Origin: Tipula vernalis
Taxonomy: Eukaryota; Arthropoda; Insecta; Diptera; Tipulidae
Direction: 5' to 3'
NCBI GenBank assembly: GCA_958295665.1
Contig: OY282558.1
Span: forward strand, 354,621,034-354,685,033
Length of the DNA stretch: 64,000 nucleotides
The first letter of the stretch is position 1; each line of letters opens with the position of its first letter. The notes below the pieces were generated by a model. The model was not told where the DNA came from. It saw nothing but the letters and a program-made list of their open reading frames with translations, and did no database searches. Shown piece after piece: positions 44,173-54,904 of the stretch. The translations under genes were made by a program, and so were the position numbers.

Positions 44173-46259
44173 ATATGTAGATACATATTGCGTAAACAGA
44201 ATACTATTTGTTAATTTTCAGAATTAAATTAGTTTAATGTGATTAAATGAATTCGGTTAATGATATGTATAAAGAATGTTGTTACATACGACATACCATA
44301 TATTACGGAATATGTTTTTTTTTTGGGATCCAAATTCAGTTTTTGCGTTTTACACAACCTATGTACAAATATACAAAAAAAGGCAACTAGTCAAATTGTA
44401 TTTTTGTACACATTATTTAGGCACACAGCGTGATATAAGCCGCTAAGTGTATATAAAACACATTGTAGGCGGTCTTGTCAAGATATATCTGTATTTAATG
44501 TGGCTTCTCGCAATGATTTTCTATGTACGTATTATGTACATGTATAGATCTGTAGTAATTTCTTGTATTTCTTTGTGCGGTGGTTTATTTGATTAATGAT
44601 TTTGGTATTGCAAATAAATCAAAATAAGAAATTCTTTCAAGAAAGAAAGATTCGACGTAAAACTCACCAGGATATTTTTTTCCTCACCCCTATAACCCTA
44701 TTATCATTTCCAGTTTTTTTCTTCATTTGAAAATAAAACATAAATTGATCAGTATGGTTATTTCTTTCTGGCCCCTGTATTCATTGCCTTTAAATTTATT
44801 GATATTATTTTACGCTACTCTTTTACATTGAAGCCACCTTTAATAAAATTGCCACAAATTTTCAAACATATATAAATCTAAAAAAGAAGGATATCATCTA
44901 AATGCCAATGGTTCATAACTTTGTTATTGCCCGAAAATGTATATGTAAACTTTCCTGTCTCTTGTCCAACTGTTGCTAAAGTGATTTTACAAAATTTGAT
45001 ATACTAGTAAATCAACTTCAAATTTTTATTACCTAATATCAAATTATTCAACGGACAAGAAAAATACGTAAATTCTATTATTTTTAACTTTATTCCAATG
45101 ATTTTCTCTTACATGCTGTAACCCGCAAATTCGGAAAATAAAGTCCTGGGCTCCCCAGGATTGTATTCAATAATAAAGAATTTAATGCTAAGTATTGAAT
45201 AATTTTTATGAAAAATTTATCTGTATGTTTGTGTAGTAGCGGATATATTTACTTAAGCGTACAATATCTAAAATTTGTTAAACTTTGATTTTAAAAAACT
45301 CGAATCCATTTTTCGGGTATAACGAACTATTAAAAATTTGTTCCAGCTATAAAAATTAGGCAGCAGAATGTTTTAACTGAACATATAATTGGAGCAGAAT
45401 AAATTTTAATTTTGACTTATTTACTAAATACCTAAGTTCCCAGTTTGTGCTTTAAATTTAGTTACTAAATTTTTTCGAATTTGCTGCGAATATCGACCTC
45501 CGATTTATATTTTTTGTCTTTTCATAATAGACCAACTACCCTCAAAATAGTTTTGGTTTTCCTATAAATTATATTTAGAAAAGCTTTCTGCTAGGCTCCC
45601 TATTTTTTATGAAATTAACAGCTACTGCAATTCAATACAATGGGCCCACAAAATGTTCCATTTGATTTAATTTAAGAAAATTATATTTTAAACTTTTCGC
45701 TTTTTGCATTTGATTTCTACAGCTGGACGACTAGGCCTAAGCAAGATTGCCGGAATACGCTAGGTTCACCGTACACCCTTTTACATAAAAGAAAAGTGAG
45801 GGATAGGAAAGGAATATTAGAATTAGAGACTCGACCGAGTTTCAGCCACCTATCCAGAGACACAAAATATATCACTTGGAAATAGATGTGAGGACCACCG
45901 CAATAGTTATTTAATCGTGCGTTATGCGGCTCGCGAGCAAAGCGATCAGTTGATAATTAGTAAATTTGCTAGTAAAAAATATAGTAAATTAGTTAGCACA
46001 AGACATCACAATTTTTATATTACATGATTATTAACTACTAGTTGTTCCTGGAAAGCTGAGTCAGGTAATAACTTTATTTCTAAACATCAAACTTAAATTT
46101 AATTCCTTCAAGAATGTTTAACTATGAATCTACGTTAGATTCTAAAATAAATTAAAATTATTTAGTACAATTCAAGCTCCCGGAAATACTTCTGGAAATA
46201 ACTATTTATCTGTTTGGCTGGACCTCCCTCGGTCACTAATGGCTTCCATTCTAGACTTA
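44173..46259. other. Gene-less stretch with a GC-richer patch
   Basis: No gene could be supported. A patch at 45718-45960 has higher GC than its surroundings (for example GCGGCTCGCGAGCAAAGCG) and could be part of an unrecognised element. It has no clear frame. Confidence 0.4.
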
Positions 46260-46860
46260 CATTTTATAATGAATAAAAATTAAAAAAAATTAAAAACAAA
46301 ATTAAAGTTAAAATCAAAATACAAATAAAAATAAAAATACAAAAACAAATACAAATAAAATAAAAATAAAAATAAAAATATAAAAAGAAAATAAACATAA
46401 AAATAAAACTAAAAATAAAAAAAAAATTTTAAAAAATAAAAGAAAACGAAAATTAAAATATAACTAAAATTCAAAATAAAAATAAAAAAAAGCAAATTAA
46501 ATATATGAATAAAAATAGAAATCAAAATAAAAATAAAATAACAACTAAAAGCAAAATAAAAATATAAAAAATATTAAAATAAACATAAAAATAACAAATA
46601 AATAAAAATATAACTAAAAATCAAAATCAAAATCAAACTATAAAAAAATATCAAAATAAAAATAAAATGCAAAATAAAAATACACATACGAATACAAATA
46701 TAATTACAAATCCAAGTAAAAATAAAAATAAAAATATAGAAAAAAAAGAAAACAGAAAACTAAAAAATCAAATGGAAAATAACAATAAAAAAAGAAGCAG
46801 AAAAAGAAAAATTTAGAGTTTCATTTCATAATGAATAAAAATAAAAAAAATTAAAAAATA
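46260..46860. repeat. AAATAAAA low-complexity tract
   Basis: About 600 bp of degenerate AATAAA/AAAATAC units on the plus strand. Non-coding. Confidence 0.9.
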
Positions 46861-47510
46861 ATGGCCCTTTTGATTAACAAGTCGAAAATGTTGTGAATGC
46901 CATTATTTTTAATATATTTTGTCTATAAAAAGCCGAAAGAATCTTATCGATTTAATACAGACAGAACACACAGAAGTGAGAGTTTTCCTTGAGTTTTTGA
47001 TTTGGTGAATTTTATAATTCGCTAAGTCATAGCGTTCTTGCCTCATACGTAATGTATGAAGTTAGAATTGTATTTTTGTAGTTTGGTCGTAGCTACCTGA
47101 TGAGTAGACCGAAATTTTTGTTTGTACGAACTTGTCAGTACGAAACCAAACTACCACAGAGAAAGCTCAAGCAAAGTTTTCATTTTTTGGAGTCGATACA
47201 CTTTGTATTGACTTCGGGTTAAAGTATGGGGGGGATTTTGTTATTTCTACTTTTTTCTTTTCGATATATTTATAAATCTATCCTCTTCATTTTTTCTAAT
47301 TAACAAGTCGAAAATGTTGTGAATGCCATTATTTAGTAAAAGTATATCCGGGGAGGAACGCTTGCAAATAACTTTGAGGTATTTAGCCACATGTGATACA
47401 TAAAGATTCTCGTGAAACTCAAACTTCATTGCAAAATTTTAGAGTTCAACAGTCGACCATATCAAGAATTTTAAAAGAAACGATTTCTGTGTTGTAGTCT
47501 GTTTTGAACG
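46861..47510. other. Stretch with a 36-bp direct repeat
   Basis: ATTAACAAGTCGAAAATGTT followed by GTGAATGCCATTATTT occurs at about 46875 and again at about 47300. Between them is a TATAAAAAG box-like motif near 46925. This may be a remnant LTR or local duplication. Confidence 0.45.
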
Positions 47511-47519
47511 AAGAGGTTT

Positions 47520-47965
47520 TAAAATTTACCCAAAATGAATCAAATTGGGATCGTTGACGCCAATTATAAATTCATTTTTAATGATGTTGGGATAAAAGGG
47601 CATACCGATGCAGGAATTAGGCTAAGGCCGGATTTTAGGTGTGATATTGAAGCAAGCGTTGTACCACTACCGGTATCGATCAATTTACCACAACCCAGAT
47701 ATCTTCGCCTTATGTTTTCGTAGGTGATGATGAGTTTCCCTTGACAACCTACTGACAGAAAGCCAAATCAGATTTAATTATATGTTATCCAGGAGTCGAC
47801 GGGTGGTGGAAAATGCCTTTGGCTTTCCATAGTAGCTAATAAATTCCAAGTGCTATTTGCCCGATATTTTTAAGAACCGAATGAGGCTTTCAAAGTAGCT
47901 CTTGCTTGCACAGTTATTTAAGTAATGTTTGGACAATCATTTAAGAAATTTAACATCAGAAACTA
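47520..47965 (+). pseudogene. PIF/Harbinger transposase relic
   Basis: The open part reads NQIGIVDANYKFIFNDVGIK, then VSINLPQPR. Other frames continue YVFVGDDEFPL, then RFNYMLSRSRRVVENAFG, then IANKFQV and EAFKVALACTVI. In order these are the DDE motifs of Harbinger-type transposases: the second catalytic Asp in VGDD, the NYxLSRARRVVENAFG segment with the catalytic Glu, and the C-terminal valine-rich VLACCVLHN variant. Frameshifts separate them. The N-terminal half was not recognised. Confidence 0.8.
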
Positions 47966-48099
47966 GAATAACTGGGATTTATTGAGTGATGATGACTTCC
48001 TCAAACTCTTTGCAAACTTCATTGCAAAATTGATGCAGTAATTGCGAGGCACGAAAGTTTACTTATATCAGATATTTTATTTTTTTGGAATTTAATTAA

Positions 48100-48535
48100 G
48101 CTGGAGTGTAGATTTGATGTCTTACACCGGTTAATGGAATTTCTGGTGTAGATGTTACTGATACTGGAACTCTCCTATTATTGCTGGATATTGAAGGCTT
48201 GTTGAAGGCATACGTGTAACTCGATACGTCAATATCTCTTTGGTGGTGAATTGGTAAGCCTCAAAGTGACATTATCATTATTTTTCATTTCCATGCTGGA
48301 GTGTAGATTTGATGTTTTAAAGCTGGAGAGAGCTGGAGTGTAGATTTGAAGTCTCAAACCGGTTAATGGAATTTCTGGTGTAGATGTTACTGATACTGGA
48401 ACTCTCCTATTATTGGTGGATGTTGAAGGCTTGTTGAAGGCACAGTTGTAACTCGATATCTCAATATCTCTTTGGTGGTGAATTGGTAAGCGTGAAAGTG
48501 ACATTATCATTATTTTTCATTACCATAATTATATA
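48100..48535. repeat. ~235-bp tandem duplication with open minus-strand frame
   Basis: Two copies (about 48104-48300 and 48336-48535) share long identical stretches such as GGTTAATGGAATTTCTGGTG and ATATCTCTTTGGTGGTGAAT. On the minus strand both copies encode NRRVPVSVTSTPEIPLTG and related Ser/Pro/Thr-rich sequence; the second copy is open over 93 codons (48510-48229). The close position to the Harbinger transposase suggests this might be part of that element, but it could be unrelated. Confidence 0.6.
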
Positions 48536-48689
48536 AATATCCAACGGGTCACTCACAATCATACTGTCATATATCATAATGGCAGCGCTCTCCTAATGAA
48601 GAATCCCCAGACAGCAAATCTATGTACTGTATCCGAATTGTTTAAGAGTCGAGTTGCCTCAATGTTGTAGGAGCCTTTCTTCTTAATGT

Positions 48690-49000
48690 CGGCATTGATT
48701 TTTCTGGGTTTAATTTAAAGCGAAGTTCACTTTAAGGGTGCTATAGAGGTCATTGTCCCTTATATACCACGGTGCATCAACGATGTCCTTAGCATATTCT
48801 GAAATCTTTGAATGAGATTTATAACTCCAAATCGGCTTCAATGTTTGCTTGTAAAGTAGTGGCTTGTTGCATCAGTCATACATCTTTCTTTGAACTTAAG
48901 TCTTAGTTCTTCACTTCTCTTTTAACATATGCTTTCTGTAGTCATGCCGAGATACTTAGCTGTGTTTGGATACTGTATTAGTTCTCTATTTAATTATCAC
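48690..49000 (-). pseudogene. Jockey-like LINE, 3' part of ORF2
   Basis: The minus strand reads NPNTAKYLGMTTESIC near 48960, then IQRFQNMLRT and, one frame over, KDIVDAPWYIRDNDLYSTLK near 48770. These are jockey ORF2 motifs after the RT palm (AKYLG) and towards the C-terminus (IQRFQNK.LR.IV.APWYIRN.DL). Several frameshifts break it. No poly(A) tail was seen. Confidence 0.75.
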
Positions 49001-51855
49001 AATTTCTCTGATTTAAATAATTTCTAAAGAGTCAACAAGGTAATTTAAAACAAATTTATGTAGAGCATGTCAAAACGGTAACTTTAAACCTACGTCATTT
49101 GATGCAATAGGACTAAAAATTGGTTTTACTAATGTTTCTCCTCTTGCATATGAAAATAAAAACTTTTAAATACCACTATTATACATTTTTATCAGTTTAG
49201 CGTTATCACTACTGGAAAACTGTTGATAATACTAACATACTATATTGTAATTATTTCTGAAACATTTTTAAGCAACAAAAATGAAAACAGTGAAACCATT
49301 TTATTATGCGACGGTTATTTGCTATTTTTTTTTGGAAATACAGGTTGGAAATTGAGGTATGGAAAAATATAGCCTAGAGGTTATACAAAAAATATACATA
49401 CGAGATGTATTTTTTCCAACCACAGTACTCAGTATAGCGTTATCAAATATACCTTATTCTATATTGTCAGGTTCAAATCCTCCCTTTTTCTGTCGGTTTG
49501 AGACAACCTTTGTTATTAATAACTTCTTAAATTAGCAATGTTTACTAATATTGTTAATACGCAAAACTAGCTTTCTGGAAGCTTACAAGATTTAGAAAAT
49601 GATTCTTATTATTTTAAACATATTCCGGATGTATATAGTATACAAAAAAAAATTTAGCTTGAATAAATAAATCAAAACTGGTTTTCGTTTTGTTGAAAAA
49701 TTCATCTTTTGTCTAGAAGTTGGAGCGAGCATACGTCACAAAACAAAAAATCACATCTGTCAAAATAAAACTTTTATGATTAATCCTTCAACATTACTTA
49801 TCATTTCTTGAACACGTACTTATTGTAGTAATTGTAGTGTATTCTAGAATCTTGTTTTTGTAATGTAAAAAAATGAAGAACAAAATATGATTTTAATAAT
49901 ACAGGTGTCTTTGAGTTTTCAGGATACGGAAAAATTTTATGGAATGTACATTGTAATTTTGCATTCTTGAAGCCACTATTGCAACAAATAAAATAAATAG
50001 AACAACACATAATATTATTCTACATTAAACTTTAGTTTTATGATTTAGTTAGATTAATATCGTGTTTCCTTATTTTTTACGTATAACAAAAATAAAATGA
50101 AACATTAATATTAAAAAATAATGTATTTAAAAAAAAAAACAGAAATAGCACGAAGAACACGACGAAGGAGTGGAAAATAGAAAATATTTTAGAATAAATT
50201 TATGGTTACGAAAGGAAAACACATTTTACTATTTATGTTTGTATACATATACCAAATACCACCTAAGAGAACAAGTATTTTTGTTAAGTATATGGTAAAA
50301 GGGTTATTTGTCTTATTGCTTTTGTATGTATTGTAAATATTAACAATATGCTTGATAAATGCTTTAGAATCAAATAAATTTTTCTAAAAAATTGAGGAAA
50401 TGCTTTTCTAATCAAATATTAAAACGAAATGAATAAACTGTGTGTTGTTTATAACGTTTTCAGAAAAATACTGTAGAAATTTTAATTTTTTTAATGTGTT
50501 AATGATAATAGATTATTCGATGATTTAACTTTAGCCCCTTTTCTTCATTTTCAAATGCGAGATATTTTGAATAAATTAACCGTAAACAAACAATTTTACC
50601 ACTTCACACAATTAAACACACACTGTGGCGATAAGTATTTTATAAAAAAATAGAAAATTATTTGGTAAAATAAAAACCATAACGTGGCTTATTAAAATCG
50701 ACTCACTAAAATGAGAAATACTACATAGATCTTCTTCCATCAACAACAACTACAACAACCCCAACCCCTAAATTATTCTGTTCTAACCAACAAAAAATGA
50801 GAATCAGTCTAACTATGCATTGTAAAATAATTTAATTTAAATTCACCACATAATTTATGAGCCACACAAAAACGAAATTGTTTTTTTTTGTTTGGTAAAT
50901 TTCCCAATAATTTTTCTCGATTTACACATTTAAATATTGTAATAATTTTAGAAAATTGTTTGTATAAAATTATTTTCATTTCAATTCACTGTAAACGAGT
51001 ACGTATACATATAAACCACAGATTTTATTTTATTTTAATTAAAATTTCATGAACCACAATCTAAAAATATTGGTCAGATAGAAAACTTACAATTATCCCC
51101 CAAAAAATATATTTACATACATTTTCAAGCATTTCTTTTGTAGCTATTTGTGGTTGGTTAAAAAATTATTTGCAATTGAAATTTTAATCTGTGATTATTA
51201 TATCACTACTCCATCATGTTTACAGTACGATTTCAAAATTTCAGTTAAATCTTTTACACTTATTCTTGGTTTTATTAAATTCACATTATTTATAGCCTTT
51301 TTTTAATAATAAGTGGGCATTTATTTTGATATTTAAGCCTCAATTTGTCTGTGTCCATAAATAGTAGACACACCATAGTCTAGGTACTTTTCGATCCATT
51401 ATCATTGGTCGAATGAAAAATGATACGCTTGATCTCAAGAATAGACAAACCACTTTCGGGCGGCTAAGCCTGTAATTATCGTTTTATTTAATTTTTTTTA
51501 AAGCTGTTCACAATTTGGTCTGTCGCCCCATTAAAAGGAGTTAATTTGTAGATTAATACAATTATTTTGATGGGACCTCACTTTTTATTTAGTTGTTCAT
51601 TGGTTGATAAATTAAATAGATCTTAAACACTTCAGTTGCCTTCTCAATAAAAGTCTCATATTTGCGGAAAACTTCATTAAAAACATGTGACAGAGTAGGC
51701 TTTGACATTATCGTCAGTTGAACGTGTTTTTTTTTTATTGTATTAATTAAGTTAGGTACCGCAAAATCGACAGTTAGACACCTTTTCAACTCGAAAGGGG
51801 AAGTTGAATTTTCATATTCTTTCAATTTCAAGATTTTAATTTTTTTTAGCTCTTA
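49001..51855. other. Gene-less AT-rich stretch
   Basis: About 2.9 kb without a supportable gene or structured repeat. Short open frames (49801-50010 and 51589-51831 on the minus strand) lack recognisable motifs. Confidence 0.5.
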
Positions 51856-52842
51856 AGGTGCTATCACATCAAGCGCGAGTTACATCATACGACTTCACCA
51901 CCATCAACCAACAACAACAATTTTTTAGCAACGGTATAATTATTTAAAATAGTTCTATAGACAATAAAATCTCATATTCTAATTTTTATGCTTACGATAA
52001 GATCTCATTTAAAAATTTAAACAAATGCACATGTTCGATATCATGTTTATGCTTACGCTATACTAATATAATAGTGAAGCATGTTAAAATAAAAGATTAA
52101 CAAAAATAGAATTTATTGTATACTCAAGCGAGTAACATCATAAGAAATAATTTCAAATATTAAACAAAACAATAATACAAAATTAAAATTAAACTCTAAT
52201 TAATTTATTTAATAACCACCACAACGTGAAACATAACTCACGGCGCGTCGGCGGCAAATTTAAATAAATTTAAATACACCAGAGTCTCGCTATGCGTCTA
52301 TTCTATGTGCGTCTATTCGCTCTTGCGTCGGCTAAAAAAAACGTTAAATTAATTAACGAATTATTATTAATAAAGTGATATTATTTATATTATTTATCAT
52401 ACATATTTGTTTTATTTTAAATTCTATGTGGATTAATTTTCCGCAATACTTTTCGGCCACAACTATTTTAAATTGTTCGATATGCGTCGAAATTCAGTTT
52501 GCGTCTCTCCATGTGGAACCGAACAGGGACGCAAAGCGGGACCTTGGTGTACACGTTTTTTTTGCTTATGTAGTGATAGCTGATAGGAGATCGTAGCTTG
52601 AACAAAAATAAAATTATTATTCATAAAACCATTTACAAATTTTATATTTTTTATAGAGAAATTACAATTTTAGTAAATAGTATAAATTGAAATTTTATCT
52701 GCCGCCGCGAAACCTGGCGGCAAAAAAAAATCGTCGTTCATCGCTAGTTTATAGTTTTACACAAACTACGATTTCCTATCATCACATAAGCAAAAACACG
52801 TGTATTTAAATTTGCCGCCGACGCGGCAGTGTGATAGCACCT
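51856..52842. mobile_element. 987-bp TIR element with TTA duplication
   Basis: AGGTGCTATCACA at the left is mirrored at the right (TGTGATAGCACCT). TTA flanks both ends (51853-51855 and 52843-52845). Internal segments such as GCGTCGGCGGCAAATTTAAAT and TTTTTGCTTATGTAGTGATAG recur in inverted orientation near the right end, so the ends have sub-terminal repeats. The element is much richer in CG dinucleotides (GCGTC, GCCGCCG) than its surroundings. No transposase is seen. The 3-bp TTA duplication suggests PIF/Harbinger mobilisation. Confidence 0.8.
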
Positions 52843-53130
52843 TTATTTGGTAGTTTTTTCCCTTGAATATTTATCCTAGTGACGATGTATAATGAAGGGT
52901 ACTTAAAAAATTACTTTTATCGAATATTTTGTCTCATTTTATTGTACCTTATTTCTATTTAGCTCCGAAAAGTTCTTATCCTTAGAGTAATTGGTGATCC
53001 TCGTTGGTGCTTTAATGATTTTTTCAGTTCATTAATAAAGTCTGAGGAGAGTGGTTTATATTGAGTGTCCTAAATTAAGCTGATTAAAAAGGTTTTGACC
53101 CTGAACCAGTTCCCCCCCTATAGCAATTGT

Positions 53131-53439
53131 CTAATACGAATTTTTATATTTTTCGCTATTTATATCTTTAAGCACCAATAATGAATAACCTAAACAATTA
53201 CTACTTAAATATGTACCCTTCTTAGTTGTTCCCAAATTTAAGCGTTTAGAGTCCAAAAGGTAAAACGGACATCCCAAAATAAGACAAATAAGCAAAAGAT
53301 CATAGTAGGGAAGTAAAAAACTTAATGTAGATAACATAAAAGCGAACAACTGACCTCCTTCAGTCGATTCTATTGGAACACTAGGATCGGTTATACCTTT
53401 TGAATAAGTAAACATAACGAACGTGACGTATAATTGCAT
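53131..53439 (-). CDS. Hypothetical ORF, 102 codons, hydrophobic centre
   Basis: Starts at an ATG at 53439 with a hydrophobic N-terminus (MQLYVTFVMFTYSKG), an Asp/Glu/Pro stretch, a long hydrophobic segment (LSFLLPYYDLLLICLILGCP) and a basic tail. It might encode a small secreted or membrane protein or be a chance frame. No homology is recognised. Confidence 0.25.
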   Translation of the reverse strand: MQLYVTFVMFTYSKGITDPSVPIESTEGGQLFAFMLSTLSFLLPYYDLLLICLILGCPFYLLDSKRLNLGTTKKGTYLSSNCLGYSLLVLKDINSEKYKNSY

Positions 53440-54679
53440 TTTATTTCATTATTGATGGTCGGTAGGTAGCCCTGAGTTAGAGTTGACGTGTTTTTTCTTT
53501 AGTGATTTTAGTGATTAAATAAAAATTAATTTAAATTAAATAAATAGGTGTAGAATTACAAAAATATGTTAAATAAAATTAAAAGTGATTAATGTTTGGT
53601 TTTATATATAAAAGTGAAGGTTAAAAGTGGCTAAGTTGCAAATTTTTAAAAGAAGAAATATAAGGATGGCAATAAAAATGGTGATCTGTGTTGTGAATTC
53701 TTTTTTGGATTTTAAAATTAAAAAAATATTGTGTAGTTATTTAGTTTTAGTTTTAATGAAAGTGAAAAGGCTATTGTTTCTTGTTTCTTGTGTATCTGAC
53801 TTTAAATGGTGGTTGTTCTAATTTTAAATATAATATCATAGACACAGGTAGTACAGGATATAGAAGTCATATTTTTTGCTGTGCTAATTAAAATTTAAAA
53901 AAAAATAACAATAAGTTTAAATTTAGATTAATTAATTGTTAAAAATAATAATAAAGTTGCTTGTGATGCATGTAGTGTAAGTTAGACGTGAAATTTTGAG
54001 TGCAACAGTGGTTTATAAATAAAATAAAATCTGAGCTTCTAAAGTGAAATCGCCTGTGTTAATTTTGGTTTGATTGATAAAAAAAAAATCATAAACCTAC
54101 AAGTGGTGTGTTGAAAATGTAATTAAAAGTGAATTATTAATGTGATTTGACAATATTGTCACATTGGAATTGGTAAGAGAGTATCAAAAAAAAAAAAAAA
54201 AAAAAAAACAGAAAAGTGTTGTAGATTTGTTTTGTATTTTGTGCGTTGTTTCATGTTGTATTTTTGTTTGATTTTAGTTGAAACAAATTTATATAGAAAA
54301 AGCATGGCGTATTGTGAGTGCTACGGTATTTTAAGTAATGGGAAGTGAACCGTATTTTGTTTAATATATAATGATGATCTACGAGTGTGAGGTTTTCAGA
54401 CATTCCAGAGATTTGTCAATGTATTAGTATTGCACTGCTGAGACGGGTTCTTATGGGACGATGTAGTGTTATTTCAAAAAATTGAGTAGTATTTAGAAAA
54501 GAATTTTAAAAAAATCAAGCTCTAGCTAAATTACAACAAATCAAAATATATTACAAATTCTTGTTCGTTCGATATTAAAGTAATTTTAATTGATTTATTT
54601 TTTGAGTGTTAATTAAAAAACAATAAATGGCGTTCTAAAGTTGAAGTGTGATTTCAAAGAGGGTACTTTTGTAAAACTT
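53440..54679. other. Gene-less, GTG/AAGTG-rich AT stretch
   Basis: No gene was supported. The plus strand has many AAAGTG and GTGAATT motifs, a composition seen in long fly 5' UTRs, which raises the possibility of a non-coding first exon. A 22-base A run lies at about 54186-54208. Confidence 0.35.
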
Positions 54680-54885
54680 TTTATTAAATGAACGATTCGT
54701 ATGGATTAGGGCTTTCAATTAAGTAACAAAGGCCTATTCCATATGCTAACCAAACCTTTGTTATCGTTGATGGCAATGGCCGATAGTGGTCCTTTAGGGT
54801 TGAGTGCGATTGCAAAAAAAAATAAAAATAAAAATTTTGTAAATAAACGATTCGAAGGGACTAGGGTTTTTTAACTAAGTAATTT
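54680..54885 (-). repeat. Diverged inverted copy of the 159-bp satellite
   Basis: Reading the minus strand gives the same sequence as the units at 153-916: AACCCTAGTCC-type start, CGAATCG, AATCGCACTCAACC, GGCCATTGCCATC and CAAAGGTTTGGTTAGCA. It consists of about 1.3 units and is more diverged than the array copies. Confidence 0.8.
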
Positions 54886-54904
54886 ACTTACGCCGTCAAC
54901 AGTT

